Source: Streptomyces roseifaciens (GTDB lineage: Bacteria > Actinomycetota > Actinomycetes > Streptomycetales > Streptomycetaceae). Taken from it: 64,000 nt of DNA. Made by a program: the position numbers and the translations under genes. Positions 25,919 through 35,170 of the stretch are shown piece by piece. Each line of letters starts with the position of its first letter. Position 1 is the stretch's first letter. The notes below the pieces were generated by a model. The model worked only from the letters and a program-made list of their open reading frames with translations, was not told the DNA's origin and did not search any database. The stretch is taken from positions 2,338,530 through 2,402,529 of the forward strand of contig NZ_LNBE01000003.1 of NCBI RefSeq assembly GCF_001445655.1. Direction: 5' to 3'.

Positions 25919-26572
25919 CTATTCGCTCGCGTACGCGCGCAGGAAAGTGTCCACGGCCGCTTCCGCCGTGTCGCGCAGCTCGGCGGCCGGGACGCGGCGC
26001 GTGCCCAGCCGGGAGCGGGACTCCAGGGGGCCGGTGAGCAGGGCGAAGAAGTGCTCGGCGGCCTGCTCCGGGTCGCATGGGCGCAGGCGGCCGGCCAGTG
26101 AGAGGCGGGCCAGTCGGTCGGCGAGTGCCGCGCTGGGGCGGTGCGCGGTGCGCTCCTGCACGATCTCGACCAGGTCGGGGAACTGTGCCACTTGTGCGTA
26201 GGTCAGCCGGCGCAGCGCGTGGGCGCGTTCGCCGCAGCAGATGCGCGCCAGCCGGTGCGCCAGGTCCGTCAGCGCAGCCCGCGGATCCTCGTCCGGCGCC
26301 CGATCGCGAAGGTGCTCGATCGCCGTGAGGTTCTCCGCCATGAGGGCGTCAGCCGCGGTCTCGACGGTATGGCGGAACAGGGTCTCCTTGTCGTTCAGAT
26401 GGCTGTAGACGGTCGGCTTGGCGACCCCTGCCTCCTCCGCGATCTCCTGAACGCACGCTTGCGCGTATCCGCGCCGCGCGAAGACGGCGAACGCAGCGTT
26501 CAGGATCGCGTTCCGCTTGTCGGCACGCCCGCGTGGGACAGCCTTGGGTCTGCTTGACGCCGCTGAACTCAT
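25919..26572 (-). CDS. TetR/AcrR-family repressor
   Basis: A 217-aa protein. The N-terminal helix-turn-helix is KRNAILNAAFAVFARRGYAQ, then VQEIAEEAGVAKPTVYSHLN. The C-terminal domain (about residues 80-217) is of the AcrR TetR_C type, with HFFALLTGPLESR. It is divergent from the Dabb-protein gene, and the 70-bp gap holds two palindromes (26575-26626), so it very likely represses both. Inducer unknown. Confidence 0.93.
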   Translation of the reverse strand: MSSAASSRPKAVPRGRADKRNAILNAAFAVFARRGYAQACVQEIAEEAGVAKPTVYSHLNDKETLFRHTVETAADALMAENLTAIEHLRDRAPDEDPRAALTDLAHRLARICCGERAHALRRLTYAQVAQFPDLVEIVQERTAHRPSAALADRLARLSLAGRLRPCDPEQAAEHFFALLTGPLESRSRLGTRRVPAAELRDTAEAAVDTFLRAYASE

Positions 26573-26574
26573 GC

Positions 26575-27041
<467 letters not shown>

Positions 27042-27124
27042 GTCCGTCGGGCCATGTGACTGCCTCGTGCCTAGACCGTTGCTCTGGGCATGGGGCGCGG
27101 CGATCCAAATGATGCGGAGTGGGC

Positions 27125-27315
27125 AACCAGGGACAACGGGCGGCAGCGGCCGTCCGCACTCAGGTGCAGCTTGGTGGTGAAGCCGCCGCGCGAGCGGCCA
27201 AGGCCCTCACCTCCCGCACCATCTCCGCCAGACGGGCGGCGAGGCTTGCCACGGCATCTCGTCCTGGAGTTCTGAGGGTTCGGCCCCTTTTGGTGTTTGC
27301 TGCGCTGCGCCATCC
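27125..27315 (-). pseudogene. IS5-family transposase fragment
   Basis: An internal part of an IS5-type transposase, GLGRSRGGFTTKLHLSADGR and CRPLSLV, preceded by an arginine-rich stretch. It corresponds to the region before the second catalytic aspartate. No start, no C-terminus. It is on the opposite strand from the 24.97-kb fragment and covers a different part, so the two could be halves of one element. Confidence 0.75.
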
Positions 27316-27539
27316 ACGCGCGGCATTGTCCGCCCAATTCGCGGGCTCGGGGCGGGGTTGGTGATCGGGTGTGGCAGGGTATGCCGACGACTCGCGTCGG
27401 CCGGGCTTCGCAGGAGTACGGACCGCGTGCGTGTTTCCGGGCGCCGGAATCTTGCGGCGGTGCCTGGGGGGGGCGGACTACCGCGTGCCGGACGGACTGT
27501 GCCGTCCGGTTCACACCCAACCCTTCAGGAGTACCACCC

Positions 27540-27974
27540 GTGAACGGAAAGCGTCGCCGACTGCTGCTGGCTGCCGTCGACCCCATGCTGGAGCCCGGCG
27601 AGCAGGTTGAGGTGGCGACCATCGTGAACCTGAGTTCCGTCTCCGTGCGCAGGACCGCGGTCTTCGCGGCAGCATCGGCGATCATGAGCGGTGGCGCCAT
27701 GACGGTTATCCCGGCGCGGATCCCCATGTACCTGGCCATGACCGACCGCCACATCTTTATTTTCCGGGCGAACCCGACATTCGCTCGTCCGGAGGAACAC
27801 CTCATGACGATTCCACGCGCCGGTCTCGTCCGGTCGGAGATCAAGGAGCGCCTGCTCAACTCGTCCTTTGTCGTCTCCTCGCCGACCGAAGACCAGGGCT
27901 TGAAGATCACTTTCCCGCTGCTCGGCCGCAAGGAGCGCAACGCGATAGCAGCGGTCTTGCCTCTGGCCGCCTGA
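27540..27974 (+). CDS. Hypothetical protein, possible PH-like domain
   Basis: A 144-aa protein from GTG 27540 with AGGAG 8 nt upstream. It contains LEPGEQVEVATIVNLSSVSV, a hydrophobic segment AAASAIMSGGAMTVIPARIP, then MYLAMTDRHIFIFRANPTF and KERLLNSSFVVSSPTEDQGL. The 'LAMTDRHIFIF' strand followed by a basic 'SEIKER' segment resembles bacterial PH-like or GRAM-type membrane-associated domains. No neighbours point to a job. Confidence 0.7.
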   Translation: MNGKRRRLLLAAVDPMLEPGEQVEVATIVNLSSVSVRRTAVFAAASAIMSGGAMTVIPARIPMYLAMTDRHIFIFRANPTFARPEEHLMTIPRAGLVRSEIKERLLNSSFVVSSPTEDQGLKITFPLLGRKERNAIAAVLPLAA

Positions 27975-28356
27975 GCGCCCGGATGACAGTTCCGGAGGGG
28001 CGCCGCGCCGGCTGCCCCGCCGGCGGGATGTGTTGCGTAGATCTGCCGACCGACGCGGTCGGCTGGTCACGGGTGCGGGTACGGGGGCGGCGATTCCATT
28101 CTGCTCACACAGGGTGACGGGTGCGTGCTGGATCGCCCCTGTTGGTGGCGCCTGCGCCCCGGAGGTGCCGTTGAGTAGATCAGGGGATGCCCGCGAGCTC
28201 GCAGCAGTGATCGCTCTTTTCGACGGTCCGGGCGCCGGCTACGTCACCCGCGCTTTGCCGGAGCGTGGACGGCGGCACGCCGGACATGGGGACACGTGCC
28301 GGAGCGCACCTGCGACATTGCGAGAGGACTCCTTGCGCCGCATGTGAGCACTGTCG
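27975..28356. other. 382-bp intergenic region
   Basis: Short open frames only. A plus-strand frame has LSRSGDARELAAVIALFDGP (about 28169-28230), which looks protein-like but has no start site, domain or continuation. I see no promoter or hairpin worth calling. Confidence 0.4.
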
Positions 28357-28842
28357 TCACACGTTGAGGTCATCACCGAACTCGACCACGGGCTCATCAG
28401 GCACGATGTGCATCGCCGCCTCTTCCGCGGAGGCCGCCCCGCCGTCGATTCCCACGTCCCGGGCGAAGACGTCGTTGCGCCGAGGGGGCATGGCATCGAT
28501 GGTGGCGGCCAGGCGCCCGGCGCGCTCACCGCCGACCTCCTCGTCGATGGGCTCGCCATCCCCACCAGGCAGATCGCCAATGTCGTCCCCACCCGTCACT
28601 GCGATGTCGGGGACCTCCTCGGCGAGCCTCTGGTCGAGGCTTTCACGCTCGTGTTGCTCGCGTGCCGTCGTACCGTGGTGCCCCACGCCGAGCGGCATCT
28701 CCGGGGGCGAGTAGCCCGCGTCGAGCACCTGGTCGTAGAGATCGTCGTCGAGCGCGTTCTCCAGGTCCAGGTCACCAGGGTTGTCCCGGCGGTCGGACCG
28801 GGCAGGCTGGTAGACCTCGTCACCCATCAGGTCATCGGACAT
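28357..28842 (-). CDS. DUF5709 family protein
   Basis: A 161-aa very acidic, probably disordered protein. Family features: MSDDLMGDEVYQPARSDRRD, DLENALDDDLYDQVLDAGYS, PPEMPLGVGHHGTT, then TAREQHERESLDQRLAEEVP and a C-terminal MHIVPDEPVVEF. DUF5709 proteins are widespread single genes in Streptomyces with no assigned function. Start ATG 28842 gives the conserved N-terminus. No operon partner. Confidence 0.93.
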   Translation of the reverse strand: MSDDLMGDEVYQPARSDRRDNPGDLDLENALDDDLYDQVLDAGYSPPEMPLGVGHHGTTAREQHERESLDQRLAEEVPDIAVTGGDDIGDLPGGDGEPIDEEVGGERAGRLAATIDAMPPRRNDVFARDVGIDGGAASAEEAAMHIVPDEPVVEFGDDLNV

Positions 28843-29654
28843 AGTGAGGCAGCCTCCTCCCGCACGGCTCCGCGGCGACGGCCTACCTCCACTCTCCCCT
28901 CTACGGCTGTCTCGCGCTCTCCGGGGGCGACAAAAGTCGGATGCCGCTGCCAGCGCCCGGGGCCGACCGTCGCCTCTCCGGGGCTGTCGCGTCAGGTTCC
29001 AGGGGGTGGTCGGATGGTTGTTGATGGCCGTCCAGAAACGGGTGCCGGCAGAGACGTCGCCGTACCCCAGAGGCTCCAGCACCCGAGTTCTTCAGGTTGA
29101 GGCCGTATCTGCCGTCGTGGAAGTCGCCCGTGCGCCGGCCTGGCCGAAGGCGTTACCCCAGACGCCGTCGGCGGCCGCGCGGCTGGTCATGCGGGTGTCG
29201 AGGATCGGGCTGGGGGCGCAACGGTGCCGCACGCCCATCCGGTGTAGAACCCCGGGCGATGTCGGCGGGGCCAGGCTGCCGTCGATCTTCAGGCTCGACA
29301 GGGGCAGTGCGGGTTGAGCCCAGGATCCCGACCTGATCGACGTTGCTGCCCGGCCACTGCCCGGCCCTGCCCGCGCCGACTGCCGAACCCGTACAGACCA
29401 GCAATCACCCAGGGGCAAGGACTCCGAGCTGTCGTGCCTGCTGCGCGACGGTGTTCCGCATGTCCCTACGGAGCTGCGCCACCGCTTCCGCCAGGGCCAC
29501 CCTTTCGACGCATGTGCCGAACCCGGCCGTAGCGCGGGTCAGCTGTGCGCCGCCACGCGGACCTGGGCGCCCTGGCGCAACTGAGCATGAGAGCCCCGGT
29601 GAGCGCGTGGGTGCTTCGGTCGGGGTGCGCGGCTCTCACATCAACCTCTACTGG
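28843..29654. other. 812-bp region of probable gene debris
   Basis: No frame gives a recognisable domain. A minus-strand frame ending at the stop 29406-29408 reads VALAEAVAQLRRDMRNTVAQ and QARQLGVLAPG, coiled-coil-like and with coding bias, but it is only about 35-45 codons and has no clear start. The rest is arginine/proline shadow sequence. Probably remnants between DUF5709 and the nitronate monooxygenase gene. Confidence 0.4.
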
Positions 29655-30770
29655 CTAGGGGCGTCCAAGTGTTACGTGGTTCAGTGCCGTTTCGGTTCCG
29701 GTGATGAGTTCGTCGAGGTAGGCGTGGGCGCTTCGGGGCCGGGTGAGTGCTGCGGCTTGGCCGGACCAGAGGTTGACGTAGTCGGTCAGGCCGTGTGCCG
29801 CGGCTGCCGTGCGAAGTGGCCGGGTAAGGGTGTACTGGAGCGGATAGGGTGCCAGTTCGTTCTCGTGGGCCAGGGTCTCACGCGTGAAGCGGTTGGGGAT
29901 GGCGCGTGCGAGCCGCCCGGAGAAGGCCCGGGTCAGTACGGTCGTGCGTGCGTCGGGGCCGTTGAGTGCAGCTCTGTGGACGGCGCTCGCGCCGGATTCC
30001 TCGGTGGCCAGGAAGCCGGTGCCGATCTGCACTCCGTCCGCCCCGAGGGTCAGCGCGGCGGCGATCCCCCGGCCGTCGGCGATGCCGCCGGCGGCCACGA
30101 CGGGGATCGACACGGCCTGTGCGACCTGCGGGACGAGGGAGAAGGTCCCGACGAGGGACTCGTTCACGGGGCGCAGGAACGAGCCGCGGTGCCCGCCTGC
30201 ATCGCTGCCCGAGGCGACGACGGCGTCCATGCCGGCTGCCTCGATCGCGAGGGCCTCCTCGACGGTGGTGGCGGTGCCGACGGTCCGGATGCCCCGGCGC
30301 CGGGCCTCGTCGAGCACCCGGCTGTCGGGGATGCCCATCACGAAGCTGATCACCGGCGGCTCCGCCGCGAGCAGTGCGTCGATCTGCTCTGCGAAGTCAG
30401 GAGCGGGTGGCGGATCGTCCAACCCGTCTGCAGGAAGCCCGAGTTCCTCGAACCAGGGGCGCAGCAGCCCGGCGTAATGGGCTGTCCGGTCACGGTCGGG
30501 CGGTACGGCGGCCTCGTCGGGGTGCGGGACCCAGAGGTTGACCGCGAAGGGCCGGGTGGTGGTCCTGCGCAGCTCGTCCACGAGCGCGCCTATGGCGTCC
30601 GGGGTGAGGATGTGTCCTCCGTACGAGCCGAGCCCGCCGCCCTCGGACACGGCGGAGGCGAGTGCCACGGACGACAGTCCGCCGCCGAACGGGCCTTGCA
30701 CGATGGGGACTTCGATGCCCAGCAGCCCGGTGAGGCGGCTGCGGGTCCAAGAGGGCTTTCCGTCGGTCAT
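29655..30770 (-). CDS. Nitronate monooxygenase
   Basis: A 371-aa FMN-dependent TIM-barrel enzyme of the 2-nitropropane dioxygenase/NMO family. Diagnostic pieces: IEVPIVQGPFGGGLSSVALA, GGGLGSYGGHILTPD, VVASGSDAGGHRGSF (with the DAGGH phosphate/catalytic loop), IPVVAAGGIADGRGIAAALT and GADGVQIGTGFLATEES. It oxidises nitronates, detoxifying compounds such as 3-nitropropionate. It lies 43 nt upstream-to-downstream after the flavodoxin-like gene on the same strand, so the two form an operon of flavin proteins under the TetR operator at 31491-31526 (inference). Confidence 0.95.
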   Translation of the reverse strand: MTDGKPSWTRSRLTGLLGIEVPIVQGPFGGGLSSVALASAVSEGGGLGSYGGHILTPDAIGALVDELRRTTTRPFAVNLWVPHPDEAAVPPDRDRTAHYAGLLRPWFEELGLPADGLDDPPPAPDFAEQIDALLAAEPPVISFVMGIPDSRVLDEARRRGIRTVGTATTVEEALAIEAAGMDAVVASGSDAGGHRGSFLRPVNESLVGTFSLVPQVAQAVSIPVVAAGGIADGRGIAAALTLGADGVQIGTGFLATEESGASAVHRAALNGPDARTTVLTRAFSGRLARAIPNRFTRETLAHENELAPYPLQYTLTRPLRTAAAAHGLTDYVNLWSGQAAALTRPRSAHAYLDELITGTETALNHVTLGRP

Positions 30771-30813
30771 GACAGTCTTCCTTGGAGTCGGGGGAGGTCT
30801 GCGGTCGGGGCTG

Positions 30814-31422
30814 TCACCGCGCGAGGGCGAGCGCTGTACGGCCGGACACCTGCTCGAGCGCGGTTTCGGCCACCCGGCGCCCGAGGTGCTCGGCGGTCCG
30901 CAGATCCGCCCGGGACGGGGCCCGGTCCGGGCCGAGGTCGGACGGTGACTGGGCCATCGCGCCGAGGAAACCGCCGAGGCGGTTGAGGTCCTCGGGGGTT
31001 CCGGTCGTGGAGTACTCGCCGCCGGGCGGCAGACCCAGCGAGACCCAGTTCATGCCGTGCTGGGTGGCGAAGAGCGCGAGGGAGACCAACACATTGAGCT
31101 TGTCGCCATTGACGCCGGCGGAGTTGGTGAAACCGGCGGCGAGCTTTCCGGCCCAGCCCTGCTCCGCCCAGACCGGGGCGCTGGCCTCGGCGAAGGCCTG
31201 GAAGACGGCGGATTGGCTGCCCATATAGGTCGGCGTGCCGAAGATGATCGCATCGGCGGCGGCCAGCGTCTCCCACAGCCGCTCGTCCACGACTGCCACG
31301 TCGCACAGCTCGGCCTGCGCTCCGGGCACCGAACCGGCTCCGGCGGCGACCGCACGAGCCTGGCGGGCGGTGTGGCCGTATCCGCTGTGGAAGGCGACGA
31401 CGATCGTGACGTTCTGAGGCAT
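30814..31422 (-). CDS. Flavodoxin-fold NAD(P)H:quinone oxidoreductase-like protein
   Basis: A 202-aa protein with the FMN-binding loop near the N-terminus (VAFHSGYGHTARQARAVAAG) and WrbA/NQO-type second motif FGTPTYMGSQSAVFQAF. The segment FTNSAGVNGDKLNVLVSLAL matches the third flavin-contact strand of this family. Start ATG 31422 with GAGGA 7 nt upstream. It probably reduces quinones or supplies reduced flavin. It is first in an operon with the nitronate monooxygenase gene and divergent from a TetR repressor. Confidence 0.9.
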   Translation of the reverse strand: MPQNVTIVVAFHSGYGHTARQARAVAAGAGSVPGAQAELCDVAVVDERLWETLAAADAIIFGTPTYMGSQSAVFQAFAEASAPVWAEQGWAGKLAAGFTNSAGVNGDKLNVLVSLALFATQHGMNWVSLGLPPGGEYSTTGTPEDLNRLGGFLGAMAQSPSDLGPDRAPSRADLRTAEHLGRRVAETALEQVSGRTALALAR

Positions 31423-31490
31423 GGCGAAGTCCTCGCAGGTCAGGTGAGTGGTGGGCGGATTTCCCACCGCATGACGAGGACAGTAGACGA

Positions 31491-31526
31491 CCGGTCAACT
31501 AAAAACCACCCCTGATAGTTGACCGG
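31491..31526. promoter_or_regulatory. TetR operator of the flavin-enzyme locus
   Basis: CCGGTCAACTA (31491-31501) and TAGTTGACCGG (31516-31526) are perfect 11-bp inverted repeats with a 14-bp spacer, in the 120-bp gap between the divergent flavodoxin-like and TetR starts. GTTGACCGG also overlaps the likely promoter of the tetR gene (TTGACC, then TATACT about 9 bp later). It is strongly positioned for repression of both units. Confidence 0.8.
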
Positions 31527-31542
31527 ACGTATACTCATCGCC

Positions 31543-32154
31543 ATGGGACGGACGAGCACGGCACGGGAACGACTGCTGGACGCGGCCTGCGGCCTGATGT
31601 TGAGCCGTGGTTACGGCACGATCGGCGTCGCCGAGATCTGTGCCCGCGCGGACGTGAAGAAGGGCAGCTTCTACCACTTCTTCGAGTCGAAACAGGCCCT
31701 GACGATCGAGGCGATCAACGCCCACTGGGCGGCCCAACGGACCGGCTGGGTGGCGACCCTGCGCGGAGAAGGACCGGCGGAGGACCGGCTGGAGCGGCTC
31801 CTCCTCGACCAGGCCGCCGCCCAGCGCACGGCGAAGGCGGAGGGCGGCGCGGTCAACGGCTGCCTCTTCGGCAACCTGGCGCTGGAGCTGAGCACCCAGG
31901 ACGCGGTCGTCCAGGCCCGGCTGGCAGAGATCTTCGACGAGCAGATCGACCTGGTCCACGCCACACTGACCGACGCTGCGGAGCAGGACGCGATCCCCAC
32001 CCCATCCGCAACCCGCGCCAACGCCCGCGCGGTTCTCGCTCAGCTGGAAGGCATGGTCATGTTCGCGAAGCTGGCGAACGACCCGTCCGTACTGGACGGG
32101 CTGTGGGCACAGACCTCACGGCTGCTGCGCAGCCAGGGGCGTGCAGATGACTGA
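31543..32154 (+). CDS. TetR/AcrR-family repressor of the flavin-enzyme operon
   Basis: A 203-aa protein: helix-turn-helix in RERLLDAACGLMLSRGYGTI and VAEICARADVKKGSFYHFFE, followed by a TetR_C_6-like ligand domain with NGCLFGNLALELSTQD, a signature of NemR/AcuR-type members, several of which sense electrophiles or quinones through cysteine. The conserved cysteine is present in NGCLFGN. Start at ATG 31543. The pairing with quinone-reductase-like and nitronate-oxidising enzymes suits an electrophile or quinone-stress sensor (inference). Confidence 0.93.
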   Translation: MGRTSTARERLLDAACGLMLSRGYGTIGVAEICARADVKKGSFYHFFESKQALTIEAINAHWAAQRTGWVATLRGEGPAEDRLERLLLDQAAAQRTAKAEGGAVNGCLFGNLALELSTQDAVVQARLAEIFDEQIDLVHATLTDAAEQDAIPTPSATRANARAVLAQLEGMVMFAKLANDPSVLDGLWAQTSRLLRSQGRADD

Positions 32155-32229
32155 CTCATGGCTCAAGGCGCTGTCGGCGCTGGGCGGCTGATGATGGCGG
32201 AGATCCCATTTGTGATCCAGAATGATTGG

Positions 32230-32766
32230 ATGGTCACGCTTGAGACTCCTCGTTTGATCCTGCGTCGCTGGCGCGAGGAAGACGTTGCGCCCATGGCTGC
32301 CGTCAATGCCGACCCCGAGGTCATGCGGTGGATCCGTGACGGCAGCGTCCGTGACGAAGACCAGACTCGCGGCGGGGTCCAGGCATGGGAGAGCGAGTGG
32401 GAGTCGCAGGGCTTCGGCCTGTTCGCCGTGGAGATCCGGTCCACTGGCGAGCTGGCAGGGTTCACCGGCCTTTCGGTGCCCGACTTCTTGCCGGAGGTAC
32501 TGCCGGCGGTTGAGGTCGGCTGGCGGCTGGGGCGTTCCCACTGGGGGCAGGGCTTGGCCACCGAGGCCGCTGCGGCCGCTGTGCGGTTCGGGTTCGAAGA
32601 GCGAGGGCTGGAGCGGATCGTCAGCATCGCTCAAGTGGGCAACGACGCCTCCGAACGGATCATGACCAAACTGGGGATGCATCCGGTCCGTGAGACCGTC
32701 AATCCCACCTGCGGTCGGCGAGTACGGGTGTTCGAGTTGTCGTCGGATCAGTACGGGGCGACCTAG
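32230..32766 (+). CDS. GNAT N-acetyltransferase (RimJ/RimL type)
   Basis: A 178-aa GNAT protein: VTLETPRLILRRWREEDVAP, the beta4 strand with VEVGWRLGRSHWGQGLATEA (acetyl-CoA pyrophosphate loop), then FEERGLERIVSIAQVGNDAS. The pattern fits the Acetyltransf_3 group that modifies protein N-termini or small amines. Start taken at ATG 32230 because the conserved domain starts at once; an extended frame exists upstream. It follows the TetR gene by 75 nt on the same strand, possibly co-transcribed. Confidence 0.9.
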   Translation: MVTLETPRLILRRWREEDVAPMAAVNADPEVMRWIRDGSVRDEDQTRGGVQAWESEWESQGFGLFAVEIRSTGELAGFTGLSVPDFLPEVLPAVEVGWRLGRSHWGQGLATEAAAAAVRFGFEERGLERIVSIAQVGNDASERIMTKLGMHPVRETVNPTCGRRVRVFELSSDQYGAT

Positions 32767-33151
32767 CCCGTGGTCGTCCGGCCCGCAGGCGACACCGCCA
32801 GGCGGTTCCTGTTGGAACTCCTCTTTTCACGCGCACCGGCGGTGTGCTGGTGGGCGCGCACGATCGCGGAGTCTGCGTTGAGGTCCCAGGTGATCAGCTC
32901 CTTGGCATCCGCCCAGGCCTGCAACGCGGTGAAGATCCGATGCCAGGTGCCGTCCCGCTGACATCGGCGGAACAGGCCGTACATCCGACCCCAGGGTCCG
33001 TACTCGGCGGGCATGTCCCGCCACGGGACACCGGTGCGGACCCGGAACCGTATGCCGGCGATCAGCTGTCGCCGGGCTCACGTCAGCGGGCAGCCGGGGC
33101 TTCTCGCCCCTCTCGGTAACAACGGCTCCAGCACCGCCCATTGCTCGTCCG
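32763..33151 (-). pseudogene. IS5-family transposase, 5' two-thirds with nonsense and frameshift damage
   Basis: The N-terminus reads LTDEQWAVLEPLLPRGARSP, hits an in-frame TGA, and resumes as GIRFRVRTGVPWRDMPAEYG, WGRMYGLFRRCQRDGTWHRI and NADSAIVRAHQHTAGAR, covering up to the first DDE region before a stop. The C-terminal catalytic part is missing. Its start abuts an AraC-regulator fragment at 33152. Confidence 0.88.
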
Positions 33152-33340
33152 TCAGAACTCCAGGTTGGGCGGGGCGACCCACGTGCCTCGCTCCGTCGTG
33201 GTGGCAAGGACACCCGCCGAGGGATACAGCAACTGCCCGTCGGCATGACGGTGGAGTGCCACACCGTCTCCATGAGCGAGCAGCCCGCGCTTGTCCTCGA
33301 TCGCGGTGACGAGGTAGGGCTTCTGGCGAATGGCAGGCAC
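33152..33340 (-). pseudogene. AraC-type regulator, N-terminal cupin fragment
   Basis: From GTG 33340 the frame reads HRHADGQLLYPSAGVLATTT and ERGTWVAPPN, the sensor cupin of AraC-family regulators with its HxHxxGQLLY motif. It ends after 60 residues exactly where the IS5 remnant begins. The DNA-binding domain is gone, so it is probably truncated by transposon activity. Confidence 0.75.
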
Positions 33341-33630
33341 GCTTTCGAGCCTACCGATCGGAGTACGTGCTCCAGGGGCACTGCCTTGCGCGGCCGCTGC
33401 AGTGAAGGCAGCCGACACGATCCTCGGCCGACCGCCCCACGAGCTCAGACCACAACTCCAAACCGGCCCTGGGGGAGTTCGGCCCTCACTCCCCGGAGCT
33501 GGCCGGGGTCACCGGGGCTGATGTGTGGGGCTAGAGGGCAAGGAAGGACGCAGGGTGAGCGGTGGTGAGACGTATGGGACGCGTCCCGAGGTGGTCAGGC
33601 ACGCTCTGGGAAGTAGTCGGAGGCGCGGCG

Positions 33631-34056
33631 ATGGTGCTCACCTACGCCGAGGACCGTGCCTTCGCCGCCTTGAGCCTGGGCCGCTTTCCATCCGTCGGCT
33701 CGACGCGGCTGGACTGGGACGGCGCCGAGGTGATCGAGCGGCGCGACGGCTTCGACGCCGCGGAACTGCGCAGGACGGTGCGTGCGCACGCCACCGCGGA
33801 CGAGCTGGCCGTCGTGTTCTGGGACAACTTCGTCGTGCCGACGGTCGCCTTGGACGCTGCGCTGGTGGCCGACCAGGCGGAGGCGGTGCTGGAGTGGGTC
33901 GCCCGGTGCTGGATCTTCCTTGCCGCCAGCGCCAGCGCCAGCGGGTTGCTGATCGAATTCCAGGACGGCGAGGGGCTGACGGTGGCGCGGGTGCCCAAGC
34001 CGCGTGTCACTCCTGTCCCCCCTGTCCCTGCCGACTACGGGTGCCAGCCACTGTGA
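33631..34056 (+). CDS. Hypothetical protein
   Basis: A 141-aa protein, no family recognised. It begins MVLTYAEDRAFAALSLGRFP and contains GAEVIERRDGFDAAELRRTV, VFWDNFVVPTVALDAALVAD and a Trp-containing helix AVLEWVARCWIFLAASASAS. ATG 33631 has GGAGG 7 nt upstream, better than the GTGs at 33562-33565. Cytoplasmic, no membrane segment, no neighbours in an operon. The coding bias is convincing. Confidence 0.65.
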   Translation: MVLTYAEDRAFAALSLGRFPSVGSTRLDWDGAEVIERRDGFDAAELRRTVRAHATADELAVVFWDNFVVPTVALDAALVADQAEAVLEWVARCWIFLAASASASGLLIEFQDGEGLTVARVPKPRVTPVPPVPADYGCQPL

Positions 34057-34299
34057 ATCCCGGGGGTGGGCGCGCGTGCACTACCTGGCCGAGAACTCAT
34101 CGATTTGGGGCTAAGCCGACGATATCGCCGTCGCGACGGAGCTGGACGCCTCCGAAGTCGTCCCCGTCCTCGCTGACGGAGCGTTCGCTGTCCCGGAGCA
34201 GCGCGCCCCATCCCGGGCAGGGAGAGGGCCATCAGCGTCCTGCGCCGCTGGGAGCAACCTTGGTGCCGGAACGATGACGACAGGGGTACATGGTCGGGT

Positions 34300-34603
34300 A
34301 TGAGCTTCGAATTCTGGGTCCTGATCTGTGGGGCGGCGCTCTTGCTCGTGGCGGCGGCCGGGGCCGCCGTGTTCCTGGCGGTCCGGCTCTTCCGGGCCCG
34401 TCGGCTACTGCAGCAGGCCGGGGTGCCCGAGGGCAGCAAAGTGGTCTTCTGGGGGAGCCCTGCTCTATCTCGTCTCTCCCCTCGACCTCATCCCCGACCC
34501 CGTCTATCTGGACGACATCGGCGTCCTGCTCCTGGCCTTGCGCTCGCTGCACAAGACCTCCCGCCGTCCGGTCTCCACGAGGGGGTCCGTGCCACCGTCG
34601 TGA
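34300..34603 (+). pseudogene. DUF1232 (YkvA-like) membrane protein with one frameshift
   Basis: ATG 34300 begins MSFEFWVLICGAALLLVAAA, a membrane helix, and continues RRLLQQAGVPEGSK. After TGGGGG (34450-34454) the frame must shift by one base to give ALLYLVSPLDLIPDPVYLDD, the hallmark DUF1232 segment, then IGVLLLALRSLHKTSRRP. Removing one G from the G5 run restores a normal protein of about 100 aa. Either a phase-variable or inactivating indel, or a homopolymer sequencing error. Confidence 0.8.
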
Positions 34604-35170
34604 GCGTGACGGGAGCCGCGCGCGGGCAGGGGCTGCCGACGGGCGCGGCCGGGTTGTTCGGAGGACCTCCTACACGACGCCGAGCAACGCCTGCTGTGCG
34701 ACCGCATGGTCGAGCATGGATTCGAGTATCGGACTGCAGTGCGCAATCCGCTGCCCGAGGCCCGGGAGTGACCTCGAGCGCCGACTCGAGGAGATCCGGC
34801 GGAACGACCCCAATCAGCGGTACTTCCCCTGCCTGCCTGACCATGGATGCGCTGCGTCGGCTGCGGACCGGGCGGGTGACCGCCGACCCCGCGTTCACCG
34901 AGGCCACCCGGGCGTGGGCGCGGTGAATGCGGGCGGCCGGTCATGACTACATCGACCCCGCTGCCCTGCGCAGGGCACTGCCACCCCCTCCGGGCAGGGA
35001 ACGGGAGGTCGCGCTGGCCGTGGCCGAGGCCACCTGCGCGCAACTCGGGACTGGCCGTCACGACAGGGCGGCTGGGAAGGAAACACACCATGGGAAAGCT
35101 GCGCACGACCCTGCCGGGTGCGGCGACCGCCGCCCTGACCACGTCGGACGTTCGCGAGAGAATGCCGCCC
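34604..35170 (+). other. 567-bp region with short protein-like pieces
   Basis: Plus-strand pieces in different frames look coding but do not join into a known gene: EDLLHDAEQRLLCDRMVEHG (about 34660-34720), MDALRRLRTGRVTADPAFTE (from ATG 34840) and HDYIDPAALRRALPPPPGRE (from about 34942). Possibly one or two degraded small genes. No domain recognised. Confidence 0.4.
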
